NCBI GenBank assembly: GCA_029555925.1
Contig: JAKPQU010000279.1
Location: forward strand, 1-5,291
Direction: 5' to 3'
Length of the DNA: 5,291 bases
From: Bacillota bacterium
Lineage (GTDB): Bacteria; Eremiobacterota; SpSt-956; JAKJGF01
The notes under the pieces were generated by a model. That model saw only the letters and a list, made by a program, of their open reading frames with translations, made no database searches and was not told where the DNA came from. Made by a program: the position numbers and the translations under genes. Position 1 is the first letter of the stretch, and each line of letters begins with the position of its first letter. Positions 1 through 4,419 of this stretch are shown one piece after another.

Positions 1-147
1 ATATAGTGTATTTCATAACTTATTAGAATTTAAGTCGTCGTGACGCGTAACGCGTGACGCGTGACGGGTTTAATCCCTGCGCATCACGCATTACGCTTTA
101 CGCATTACGAGGTCATTATTTATGGATAGTTATGAAACTAATTATAA
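1..147 (+). repeat. 147-bp hairpin repeat, copy 1 (MITE-like, non-coding)
   Basis: This stretch recurs without gaps at 1759-1905 with 140 of 147 bases identical (differences at 63, 73, 90, 94, 97, 111 and 142). The core is an imperfect hairpin. The left arm (about 38-68) carries three ACGCGTR heptamers and the right arm (75-110) four heptamers related to YACGCAT, with GGG/CCC closing the loop at 69-74. Over 40-64 against 84-108, about 20 of 25 positions form Watson-Crick pairs. Short terminal inverted repeats flank the core: TTTCATAACT at 11-20 and AGTTATGAAA at 128-137. The core is far richer in G+C than its surroundings. No protein is encoded. It could be a MITE or REP-like dispersed element. 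The true left end may lie outside the window. Confidence 0.85.
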
Positions 148-249
148 TATACGCGTGACACTTTATTATACTATTTAGCTTTAGAAATACTAGTCTGCCT
201 GCCTGGTGCTCTGGAGAAAAAAATATCACGGCAGCACAGGTATATTTTA

Positions 250-276
250 TTGAATTATAATGTAAAGTACTATGAT
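250..276 (+). promoter_or_regulatory. weak candidate sigma70-type promoter
   Basis: TTGAAT at 250-255 and TATGAT at 271-276 resemble -35 and -10 boxes, but the 15-bp spacing is short. It lies about 45 bases upstream of the GGAGGAG ribosome binding site at 320-326 and could drive the short ORF there and then dppA. The call rests on pattern only. In AT-rich DNA such matches are common. Elsewhere in 148-319 I see only an imperfect hairpin, CCTGGTGCT at 202-210 against AGCACAGG at 233-240, with no T-tract, and no gene. Confidence 0.25.
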
Positions 277-332
277 ATAAGTTGTAACTGTTATAAACGT
301 TCCAGTTTAGATTTTTTTCGGAGGAGTATCAG

Positions 333-425
333 GTGGACGGTATTTACTTATTGTTCAAATTGTTTGGTTTAATTAAAGCAATTGTATATGAAAATGATGA
401 AGTTTGCAACTTCACTGGATGTTAA
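333..425 (+). CDS. possible 30-residue peptide or truncated gene start running into the 60-bp repeat
   Basis: A GTG codon at 333 sits 6 bases after GGAGGAG (320-326), as strong a ribosome binding site as those of the real genes here. It opens a frame of 30 codons that stops with TAA at 423-425. The first 18 or so residues are hydrophobic with a few lysines (GIYLLFKLFGLIKAIV core), after which the frame enters the structured repeat at 385-444, so the last 12 residues or so are repeat-encoded. It could be a leader peptide for dppA, a small membrane peptide, or the 5' end of a gene whose remainder was displaced by the repeat. No family is recognised. Confidence 0.3.
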   Translation: MDGIYLLFKLFGLIKAIVYENDEVCNFTGC

Positions 426-444
426 TTTTCATATTTGGTTGTGA
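385..444 (+). repeat. 60-bp structured hairpin repeat, copy 1
   Basis: The element matches 4330-4389 in inverted orientation at 54 of 60 bases. It folds into an outer 10-bp stem (386-395 with 425-434), an asymmetric internal loop (GA at 396-397 against 415-424, which begins CTGGAT), an inner 7-bp stem TGAAGTT/AACTTCA (398-404 with 408-414) and a TGC tip. Beyond the stem, TTTGGTTGTGA (434-444) is also conserved and gives the element a direction. The two copies differ at paired positions 392 and 428 in a compensatory way. The other four differences (396, 421, 422, 424) are unpaired. It ends 62 bases before the dppA start codon. Confidence 0.85.
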
Positions 445-490
445 TTGTTTTGGTTATGTCTGTTGGTATTAGTTACGCGTTATGCTTTTC

Positions 491-498
491 AAGGAGGT
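491..498 (+). promoter_or_regulatory. ribosome binding site that fixes the dppA start
   Basis: AAGGAGGT lies 8 bases before the ATG at 507. The same frame is open from a TTG at 435, which would add 24 hydrophobic residues, but that TTG has no ribosome binding site and lies inside the repeat. Starting at 507 gives the usual M55 N-terminus. Confidence 0.85.
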
Positions 499-506
499 CT
501 TTATTA

Positions 507-1328
507 ATGCGTCATTACATATCTGTTGATATGGAAGGTATATCAGGTATAGCAAACTGGAATGAAATGGAAAAAGATGTCAAAAGGGTAAATGAGCTTA
601 TGACTCAGGAAGTAAATGCAGTTATAGAAGGTATTATTGACGGTGATCCCGGCGCAGAGGAAATACTCGTCTGTGATGCCCATGGTTACGGTGATAATAT
701 TTATCCTGAGAAGCTTAATAAGAAGGCTACAGTTGTAAGGGGAACACCGAGAAGAAATTATATGATGGTCGGTATAGATCCAAGATTTAACCTGTCTTAT
801 TATATAGGGTATCACTGTGCGGCAGGGACAATTTCAGGGGCTATGGATCATACCATGTCAGGAGCAAGTATAAGGGAACTTAAGATTAATGATCAGGCAG
901 TGGGAGAATTTGAATTAAACGGAGGTTATGCAGGAAGTCTTGGAGTAAAGATTGCCCTTGCTTCAGGAGACAGTCATTTCTGTAATAATGTGGCATCTTT
1001 AAAGCTCGGGACTCTTACTGTAATGACTAAAATCGCAGATACCCGTTTCTGTTCCACTCTTTTTCATCCGGACATGGTCAGGGAAGAACTCAAAAATAAG
1101 GCAAAAGAAGCAGCAAAACAGGGAGTTTCTTCTTTTAAAACACTTGTATTTGATAGTCCTTATACTGTAACTGTAGATCTGACTAACAGTATAAAAGCTG
1201 ATATGGCATCACTTATTCCTGTAGTTAAAAGGGTTTCAGGCACAAAGGTTCAATATACTGTGGATACTTATCCTGATTTATACAATATGTTTGAAGCAAT
1301 TGTATGCCTTGCAGGAAGTGCGAAATAA
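507..1328 (+). CDS. dppA: D-aminopeptidase, DppA family (peptidase M55)
   Basis: A 273-residue protein, close to the roughly 274 of Bacillus subtilis DppA, a cytoplasmic zinc enzyme that forms a decamer and releases N-terminal D-amino acids such as D-Ala from short peptides. The start at 507 yields the typical opening ISVDMEGISG. All expected metal and catalytic positions are visible: D8 and E10 in VDMEG, H59 in DAHG, H103 in IGYHCAAG, the nucleophile H115 in MDHTMSG, and E134 in VGEFELNGG. No signal peptide is present from this start, so it acts in the cytosol, presumably on imported peptides including cell-wall fragments. It stands alone, without dipeptide transporter genes in the window (the B. 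subtilis dpp arrangement), preceded by a structured repeat and followed by its own terminator. The family assignment is firm. The substrate is inferred from the family. Confidence 0.93.
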   Translation: MRHYISVDMEGISGIANWNEMEKDVKRVNELMTQEVNAVIEGIIDGDPGAEEILVCDAHGYGDNIYPEKLNKKATVVRGTPRRNYMMVGIDPRFNLSYYIGYHCAAGTISGAMDHTMSGASIRELKINDQAVGEFELNGGYAGSLGVKIALASGDSHFCNNVASLKLGTLTVMTKIADTRFCSTLFHPDMVREELKNKAKEAAKQGVSSFKTLVFDSPYTVTVDLTNSIKADMASLIPVVKRVSGTKVQYTVDTYPDLYNMFEAIVCLAGSAK

Positions 1329-1417
1329 CATTATCGGAGTATATAATTAATATGTTTACCGGAAGAATGGTTTTTGAAAAATAATATTTAAAGTTTCAGA
1401 AAGCAGAATTATTTGAG

Positions 1418-1454
1418 AAGCCAGAATTTAATACCTGTGATTCTGGCTTTTTTT
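1418..1454 (+). terminator. rho-independent terminator after dppA
   Basis: A perfect 10-bp stem, AAGCCAGAAT (1418-1427) with ATTCTGGCTT (1440-1449), a 12-base loop and a run of seven T ending at 1454. It lies about 90 bases past the dppA stop, so dppA is the last gene of its transcript. Confidence 0.9.
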
Positions 1455-1550
1455 AATTATAGAACAAATATAGTGTTTTATTTTGTTATTTAATGTTACG
1501 ATTATTTTGTTGTCTGGATTTATATTGTTACCTTTTGTTACGGATTTTTC

Positions 1551-1784
1551 ATGTTTCTTTCTCGCAAAAAAACTATAATTGAAGCTTTGAGCTGTTTTGA
1601 TGATGTGGCCAGAGCAGCAGTCCTTTATCTGAAATATTATAAATATACGAGAGATAAATACAGTCTTACTCTGGCAAGAGAAGTCATCGATTTCGTAATT
1701 TACTTGGAGGCAGATGACGGTCAATTTTATAATTTTGTTTTTCCCTACGGCACTGTAAATATAGTGTATTTCATAACTTATTAG
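1551..1784 (+). pseudogene. fragment of a six-hairpin (alpha/alpha-barrel) glycosidase-like gene, cut by the 147-bp repeat
   Basis: The open frame reads about 69 residues of normal-looking protein and then crosses into the 147-bp repeat, where it ends with the repeat-encoded tail IVYFITY and a stop. Residues 15-69 (FDDVARAAVLYLKYYKYT, then LAREVIDFVIYLEADDGQF and YNFVFPYGTVN) look like a helical-hairpin unit of six-hairpin glycosidases: the DD-x-ARA helix, an alternating helix and the 'DG.F.NF' turn. A full protein would be several hundred residues. There is no ribosome binding site at the ATG at 1551. The frame is open from 1494, but the upstream codons encode unconvincing hydrophobic sequence. 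The 3' part is not recognisable after the repeat. The simplest reading is a dead remnant whose right side was lost at or near the repeat junction. The family call is from memory of motifs and is moderate. That it is a truncated gene is more certain than which gene. Confidence 0.5.
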
Positions 1785-1905
1785 AATTTAAGTCGTCGTG
1801 ACGCGTAACGCGTGACGCGTCACGGGTTTAGTCCCTGCGCATCACGCCTTAAGCCTTACGCATTACGAAGTCATTATTTATGGATAGTTATGAAACTAAC
1901 TATAA
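1759..1905 (+). repeat. 147-bp hairpin repeat, copy 2 (MITE-like, non-coding)
   Basis: Second copy of the element at 1-147, same orientation, offset 1758 and without gaps. Terminal inverted repeats are at 1769-1778 and 1886-1895. The ACGCGTR heptamers start at 1801, 1808 and 1815. The differences from copy 1 at 1821 and 1852 weaken base pairs rather than compensate, so this copy looks more decayed as a hairpin. It truncates the reading frame at 1551-1784 and ends 130 bases before the next gene. The two direct copies bracket dppA and the fragment, so recombination between them would delete about 1.76 kb. Confidence 0.88.
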
Positions 1906-1978
1906 ATTAGGATTTGATATCTCATTGTACAGGAAAATTTTTTGAAGTGATAAAATTTTAATCAAAGAGGATTATAAG

Positions 1979-1999
1979 TTAATTATCTCGAATAATTAA
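1979..1999. promoter_or_regulatory. palindrome, possible operator upstream of the 2036 gene
   Basis: TTAATTAT (1979-1986) and ATAATTAA (1992-1999) are perfect inverted arms around CTCGA, 36 bases before the start codon at 2036. Position and size suit a repressor site. The arms contain only A and T, so chance is a real alternative. TTGATA at 1914-1919 and TTGAAG at 1942-1947 could be -35 boxes, but I find no convincing -10 at normal spacing. Confidence 0.3.
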
Positions 2000-2035
2000 T
2001 AAAGTTTTATTTAGAGTCAGAAAGGAGTATATTCT

Positions 2036-2731
2036 GTGGCAGAAAAACAAAAACCTAAAAAAAAGACAGAAGTTGAACAATGGACTTACACATTTGAGCT
2101 TATTAAAGAACATTACAAAGGTAATATTGAACCTGAGGGGAAAATTGTTAAATTCAGCGGAACCTCTAAAGGTAAAGAATTTCTTGTAATGCCCCGTGGT
2201 AGTAATGTTCATTTTGCTTTGAATTTAAAGAGTGATTTTAAATTACATTTAGGTACTGAGAGCTTTAAAAGCGAATGGGGCAAAAAGTTAAAACTTGTTA
2301 AAGAAATAACTGTAGGTTCACAGGATTTTGATTCCAAATTTATTATAAAAGGTGAACCTGCAGATAAGGTTGTAGAATTTTTATCTTCAGATAAAATACG
2401 CAGTGCTATAATGTGTTTTGAACCACTGGTATCACTTGAGATTACTGAAAATATTCTGGAAATTATTACAAAAAAAGATAAGGAAGTTTCTGATAAAAAA
2501 ATAGATTTTCTTATAGAAAGAGCAGTGTTTTTAGCAGAAGCTATAGAAAAACCTTTAGATATTACAAAAGAAGAAGAGAAACCTGAAATAGTATACGATA
2601 AGAAAAGAACTATTAGGCTGGAACAGGAAAGTAAAACAACCCTTTCGCTGGAAGAAAGAGTCATCGTACTTGAGAAAAAAATTAAAGAGTTTGAAAAAGA
2701 ATTTGAAATTATAAAGTCCAAAGTAAAATAA
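2036..2731 (+). CDS. hypothetical cytoplasmic protein with C-terminal coiled coil
   Basis: 231 residues, starting with GTG 8 bases after AAAGGAG (2021-2027). I do not recognise the family with confidence. The order is: a lysine-rich tail (1-11); a mixed alpha/beta region (about 15-145) with predicted strands such as GKIVKFSG, KEFLVMPRG and VHFALNL; then DFDSKFIIKGEPADKVVEFL (97-116) leading to SDKIRSAIM. That last part recalls domains that compare a deposited value against a 'DFD..F.V' strand followed by a helix, as in DUF3137-type proteins, but this is only a resemblance. A helical stretch covers 154-173, then an acidic linker. Residues 204-231 (LSLEERVIVLEKKIKEFEKEFEIIKSKVK region) form clear leucine/isoleucine heptads, so dimerisation is likely. 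There is no signal peptide, membrane helix or cysteine cluster. It appears to be a single-gene transcript ending at 2741-2775. Confidence 0.85.
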   Translation: MAEKQKPKKKTEVEQWTYTFELIKEHYKGNIEPEGKIVKFSGTSKGKEFLVMPRGSNVHFALNLKSDFKLHLGTESFKSEWGKKLKLVKEITVGSQDFDSKFIIKGEPADKVVEFLSSDKIRSAIMCFEPLVSLEITENILEIITKKDKEVSDKKIDFLIERAVFLAEAIEKPLDITKEEEKPEIVYDKKRTIRLEQESKTTLSLEERVIVLEKKIKEFEKEFEIIKSKVK

Positions 2732-2740
2732 GTTTAAATA

Positions 2741-2775
2741 AAACAGTGAATAGCATTTACTATTCACTGTTTTTT
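2741..2775. terminator. bidirectional terminator between convergent genes
   Basis: AAACAGTGAATAG (2741-2753) pairs perfectly with CTATTCACTGTTT (2760-2772) around a 6-base loop, followed by T to 2775. On the minus strand the hairpin is followed by TTTATTTAAACTT. It ends 10 bases after the 2036 gene's stop on the plus strand and just past the stop of the minus-strand gene at 2778, so one structure serves both. Confidence 0.92.
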
Positions 2776-2777
2776 AT

Positions 2778-3242
2778 TTATTTAATTGTTATTTCTTCCC
2801 ATTGAAAGGTAATTTTCCAGTATGGAAGCGGTTCTTTTTTATTCAGGAATTCCTTAAGAAATAGGATGTAGTACTTCCCTTTTTCTTTCCCCTGAAGTAT
2901 ATAATAATACCCGGGTATCGGAGCATTAACATAGGTATCCCATAAATCTATATCGCCTGAGGTAATTTTTGTTGTATCAGGTCTGTTTTTCCCGAATGCT
3001 TTAATCCTTCTGGCTTCCAGCATGGGAACTTTTTTTATGTCCGGATTTTCCAGGAAACTTATATCTGCCGTATGATCGTCAGATTCCAGCATGGCTTCAT
3101 CAGGGAAACGATAGCCTTTCCATATCTGTAACGTAACAGTTCCACTCCGTAAATTATCTTTTGTCTCAGCCATAGCTATGGCTGAGACTGATATAAAAGC
3201 TAGTAATATTATTAAACCGTTGATTTTAAGAAAGAAATTCAT
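2778..3242 (-). CDS. small secreted protein of unknown function
   Basis: 154 residues with a classic Sec signal peptide: K6, a hydrophobic core (about 9-22) and cleavage after AMA (A25|E26). The mature part, about 129 residues, starts with a beta-strand-rich segment (SGTVTLQIWKGYRFPDEAM), then a middle with acidic patches (ESDDHTAD, 53-60), and an aromatic C-terminal half (GYYYILQGKEKGKYYILFL, 111-129; YWKITFQWEE, 141-150). There are no cysteines, lipobox or second membrane segment, so it is probably exported soluble protein or periplasmic. No family is recognised. The start is fixed by AGGAGGT (3255-3249 on the minus strand) 6 bases before ATG. It is convergent with the 2036 gene and divergent from the gene at 3593. 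A perfect 26-bp palindrome sits over the cleavage-site codons. Confidence 0.88.
   Translation of the reverse strand: MNFFLKINGLIILLAFISVSAIAMAETKDNLRSGTVTLQIWKGYRFPDEAMLESDDHTADISFLENPDIKKVPMLEARRIKAFGKNRPDTTKITSGDIDLWDTYVNAPIPGYYYILQGKEKGKYYILFLKEFLNKKEPLPYWKITFQWEEITIK
3163..3188. repeat. perfect 26-bp palindrome inside the signal-peptide codons
   Basis: GTCTCAGCCATAG (3163-3175) is followed at once by its exact reverse complement CTATGGCTGAGAC (3176-3188). On the minus strand it covers codons 19-27 (V S A I A M A E T area), including the predicted cleavage site. It cannot be a simple loop hairpin without opening central pairs, but it can form a cruciform or a duplex-symmetric protein site. 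Confidence 0.9.
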
Positions 3243-3271
3243 TTATGTACCTCCTGAATGGATACGAAATA

Positions 3272-3290
3272 GTTCATTTGAAATTTGAAC
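3272..3290. promoter_or_regulatory. inverted repeat upstream of the secreted-protein gene
   Basis: GTTCA (3272-3276) and TGAAC (3286-3290) are inverted around nine bases, 30 bases upstream of the minus-strand start at 3242. It is a possible operator. The arms are only 5 bp, so the evidence is weak. Confidence 0.2.
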
Positions 3291-3364
3291 GTTAAAAATA
3301 TTCGCCGGTTGAATTTAAATTCCTACAGTATCTTTAAGTTTTTATATTACCATTATTTATTATT

Positions 3365-3383
3365 AAATCTCATAATGAGATTT
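3365..3383. promoter_or_regulatory. 19-bp palindrome, operator candidate in the divergent region
   Basis: AAATCTCAT (3365-3373) and ATGAGATTT (3375-3383) are perfect 9-bp arms around a single A. It lies 123 bases from the minus-strand start and 210 from the plus-strand start. It has no T-tract fitting a terminator. A dimeric regulator's site is the natural guess, but no regulator gene is in the window. Confidence 0.4.
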
Positions 3384-3592
3384 GTAAATCTTATTTCATC
3401 ATCATGTTTTATTACTTTTGTACGCCTCGGGCTAATTTTTCTTTATTTATAAAGGTTCTAGAGGATTTCCCCAGTCGTCTATAAAAAATGAGAAATTATT
3501 TTTATCAATAGGAGAATATTTATCGGACAATTTGCAGGAAAAAAGAAGGTAATGTGTGAAATTTATAAAATAAAATCTGAAAGGAACATTTT

Positions 3593-4222
3593 ATGTCTTC
3601 AAAATTATGTCCTAAAATCATCCTTGAAGGAACAAGATTGACCTTCAAGACAGAGATAGCTTTTGCATTGAATGAACATCCCCGTATTGTAGGGCCCCGT
3701 AAATATCGATATCATTCACCTCTGATTTCAGCAGAATGGTGTGCTTTTACCAATTTCCCATGGGGAAGAGGCCTGATAAATTTTGAACCTCATGAAGAAG
3801 AAAGGGCTATGGAAACTTACAGAACATGGATGAAGCTTTTTGAACTTCTTCCTTATTATTCCTGGATTATTGATCGTTTTCATCTTTCTACCAGAATGTA
3901 TCAACTGCAGAATCGTAATAAAGACTATGATTTCCTGTGGCTTGAGGAAAGGCTTCTGAATACAGGTTTTCATCTTGTATTCTGTAAAAGAAGTGAAGAG
4001 TCTTTTGAAGAAGCCAGAAAAGAGAGATTGAAAGTATCCGGTAATCCGTCTCAATATGATAATCTTCAACCTTTTATAGATGATCAGATTCTTATGGAAA
4101 AACTTGTAGAAAAGTCTATTTTGCCTCTGCTGAAGCTTGATATTTCAGATAATAATGTGTCAGGTGCGGCAGATAAAATTGCCGACTGGATGGAAGAAAC
4201 TGGAGGGCTGTGGGCCATATAG
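3593..4222 (+). CDS. thymidylate-kinase-like P-loop protein with degenerate Walker A
   Basis: 209 residues, a usual length for dTMP and deoxynucleoside kinases. It starts at ATG 3593, 6 bases after AAAGGAA. The N-terminus IILEG (9-13) is the strand that precedes Walker A in thymidylate kinases, but the loop reads GTRLTFKT (13-20): the lysine and threonine of GxxxxGK[ST] are kept and the glycine before lysine is phenylalanine. WIIDRFHLSTRMYQ (91-104) matches the 'DR[YF/H]..S..AYQ' motif that binds base and phosphate. A lid-like basic segment, KRSEESFEEARKERL (132-146), comes at the expected place. The middle (WCAFTNFPWGRGLINFEP, 49-66) is aromatic-rich and unlike standard Tmk. It may phosphorylate a nucleotide-like or other small substrate, or may only bind it. 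The fold is fairly safe and the substrate unknown. It appears monocistronic. Confidence 0.72.
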   Translation: MSSKLCPKIILEGTRLTFKTEIAFALNEHPRIVGPRKYRYHSPLISAEWCAFTNFPWGRGLINFEPHEEERAMETYRTWMKLFELLPYYSWIIDRFHLSTRMYQLQNRNKDYDFLWLEERLLNTGFHLVFCKRSEESFEEARKERLKVSGNPSQYDNLQPFIDDQILMEKLVEKSILPLLKLDISDNNVSGAADKIADWMEETGGLWAI

Positions 4223-4254
4223 GATATCTGGCTATGAGCATTTAAAGGTATAGG

Positions 4255-4286
4255 AATTTTCATTAATAAAGCTTTAGATGAAAATT
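4255..4286. other. AT-rich hairpin after the kinase-like gene
   Basis: AATTTTCAT (4255-4263) pairs with ATGAAAATT (4278-4286) around a 14-base loop that itself contains AAAGCTTT. It begins 33 bases after the stop at 4222 and might slow transcription or stabilise the 3' end, but there is no T-tract and few G-C pairs, so I do not call it a terminator. Confidence 0.3.
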
Positions 4287-4317
4287 AAGTAGAGGCGGTT
4301 TATCTAAATAACAGATA

Positions 4318-4332
4318 TGACCGGATCGGTCA
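4318..4332. promoter_or_regulatory. TetR-type palindrome upstream of the exported peptidase gene
   Basis: TGACCG (4318-4323) and CGGTCA (4327-4332) are perfect arms around GAT. The GACCG...CGGTC pattern is typical of many TetR-family operators. It touches another short inverted repeat, TATCT (4301-4305) with AGATA (4313-4317), and overlaps the edge of the 60-bp element by three bases. It lies 87 bases before the start codon at 4420, a plausible place for control. No TetR gene is in the window. The palindrome is certain and its role is inferred. Confidence 0.45.
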
Positions 4333-4389
4333 CAACCAAATATGAGAATCAGTATCCAGTGAAGTTGCAAACTTCATTATTCTCATATA
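4330..4389 (-). repeat. 60-bp structured hairpin repeat, copy 2 (inverted)
   Basis: Reverse complement of 385-444 at 54 of 60 bases. In the same orientation as copy 1 the outer stem reads ATATGAGAAT/ATTCTCATAT, one A-T pair having become G-C. The inner TGAAGTT/AACTTCA stem, the TGC tip, the CTGGAT start of the bulge and the outside TTTGGTTGTGA are unchanged. It ends 30 bases before the start codon at 4420. TTGCAA (4365-4370) inside it and TATAAA (4386-4391) at its edge could act as a poorly spaced (15 bp) promoter, which would put the hairpin into the control region of the gene. Confidence 0.85.
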
Positions 4390-4419
4390 AATTTATGATA
4401 AAAAAAGGAGTTGTGTTGA

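Larger units (their letters stand above)
3243..3592. other. 350-bp divergent intergenic region
   Basis: No gene is seen on either strand. It holds the ribosome binding sites of both flanking genes (3249-3255 minus; AAAGGAA at 3580-3586 plus) and two palindromes given separately. Promoters for both genes must lie here or nearby, but I cannot point to a well-spaced -35/-10 pair. TTGCAG at 3532-3537 and TATAAA at 3564-3569 are too far apart. Confidence 0.6.

Noticed and set aside
1..147. tRNA or structured ncRNA in the heptamer hairpin
   Set aside because: There is no cloverleaf or acceptor/TPsiC motif. Differences between the two copies break pairs instead of compensating, so no evidence for a conserved RNA fold.
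385..444. Integron attC site or CRISPR repeat
   Set aside because: The fold with an asymmetric bulge recalls attC, but the GTTRRRY/RYYYAAC core sites are not in place and no cassette array or integrase is present. The two copies are inverted and 4 kb apart, so it is not a CRISPR.
435..506. TTG-started hydrophobic N-terminal extension of the D-aminopeptidase, resembling a signal anchor
   Set aside because: There is no ribosome binding site before 435, the codons overlap the 60-bp repeat, and the ATG at 507 has a strong AAGGAGGT site and gives the standard family N-terminus and length.
543..815. 90-residue minus-strand frame inside dppA
   Set aside because: Antisense to conserved M55 zinc-ligand codons, with no recognisable motif.
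1428..1724. 98-residue minus-strand frame
   Set aside because: It crosses the dppA terminator and lies antisense to the glycosidase-like fragment, with no ribosome binding site or recognisable motif.
2209..2721. 170-residue open frame on the minus strand
   Set aside because: It is fully antisense to the gene at 2036-2731, is serine- and leucine-rich low-complexity sequence as expected for the complement of lysine/glutamate codons, and lacks a ribosome binding site.
3421..3440. Terminator at GCC-TCG-GGC followed by TAATTTTT
   Set aside because: The stem is only three or so base pairs and no gene ends nearby.
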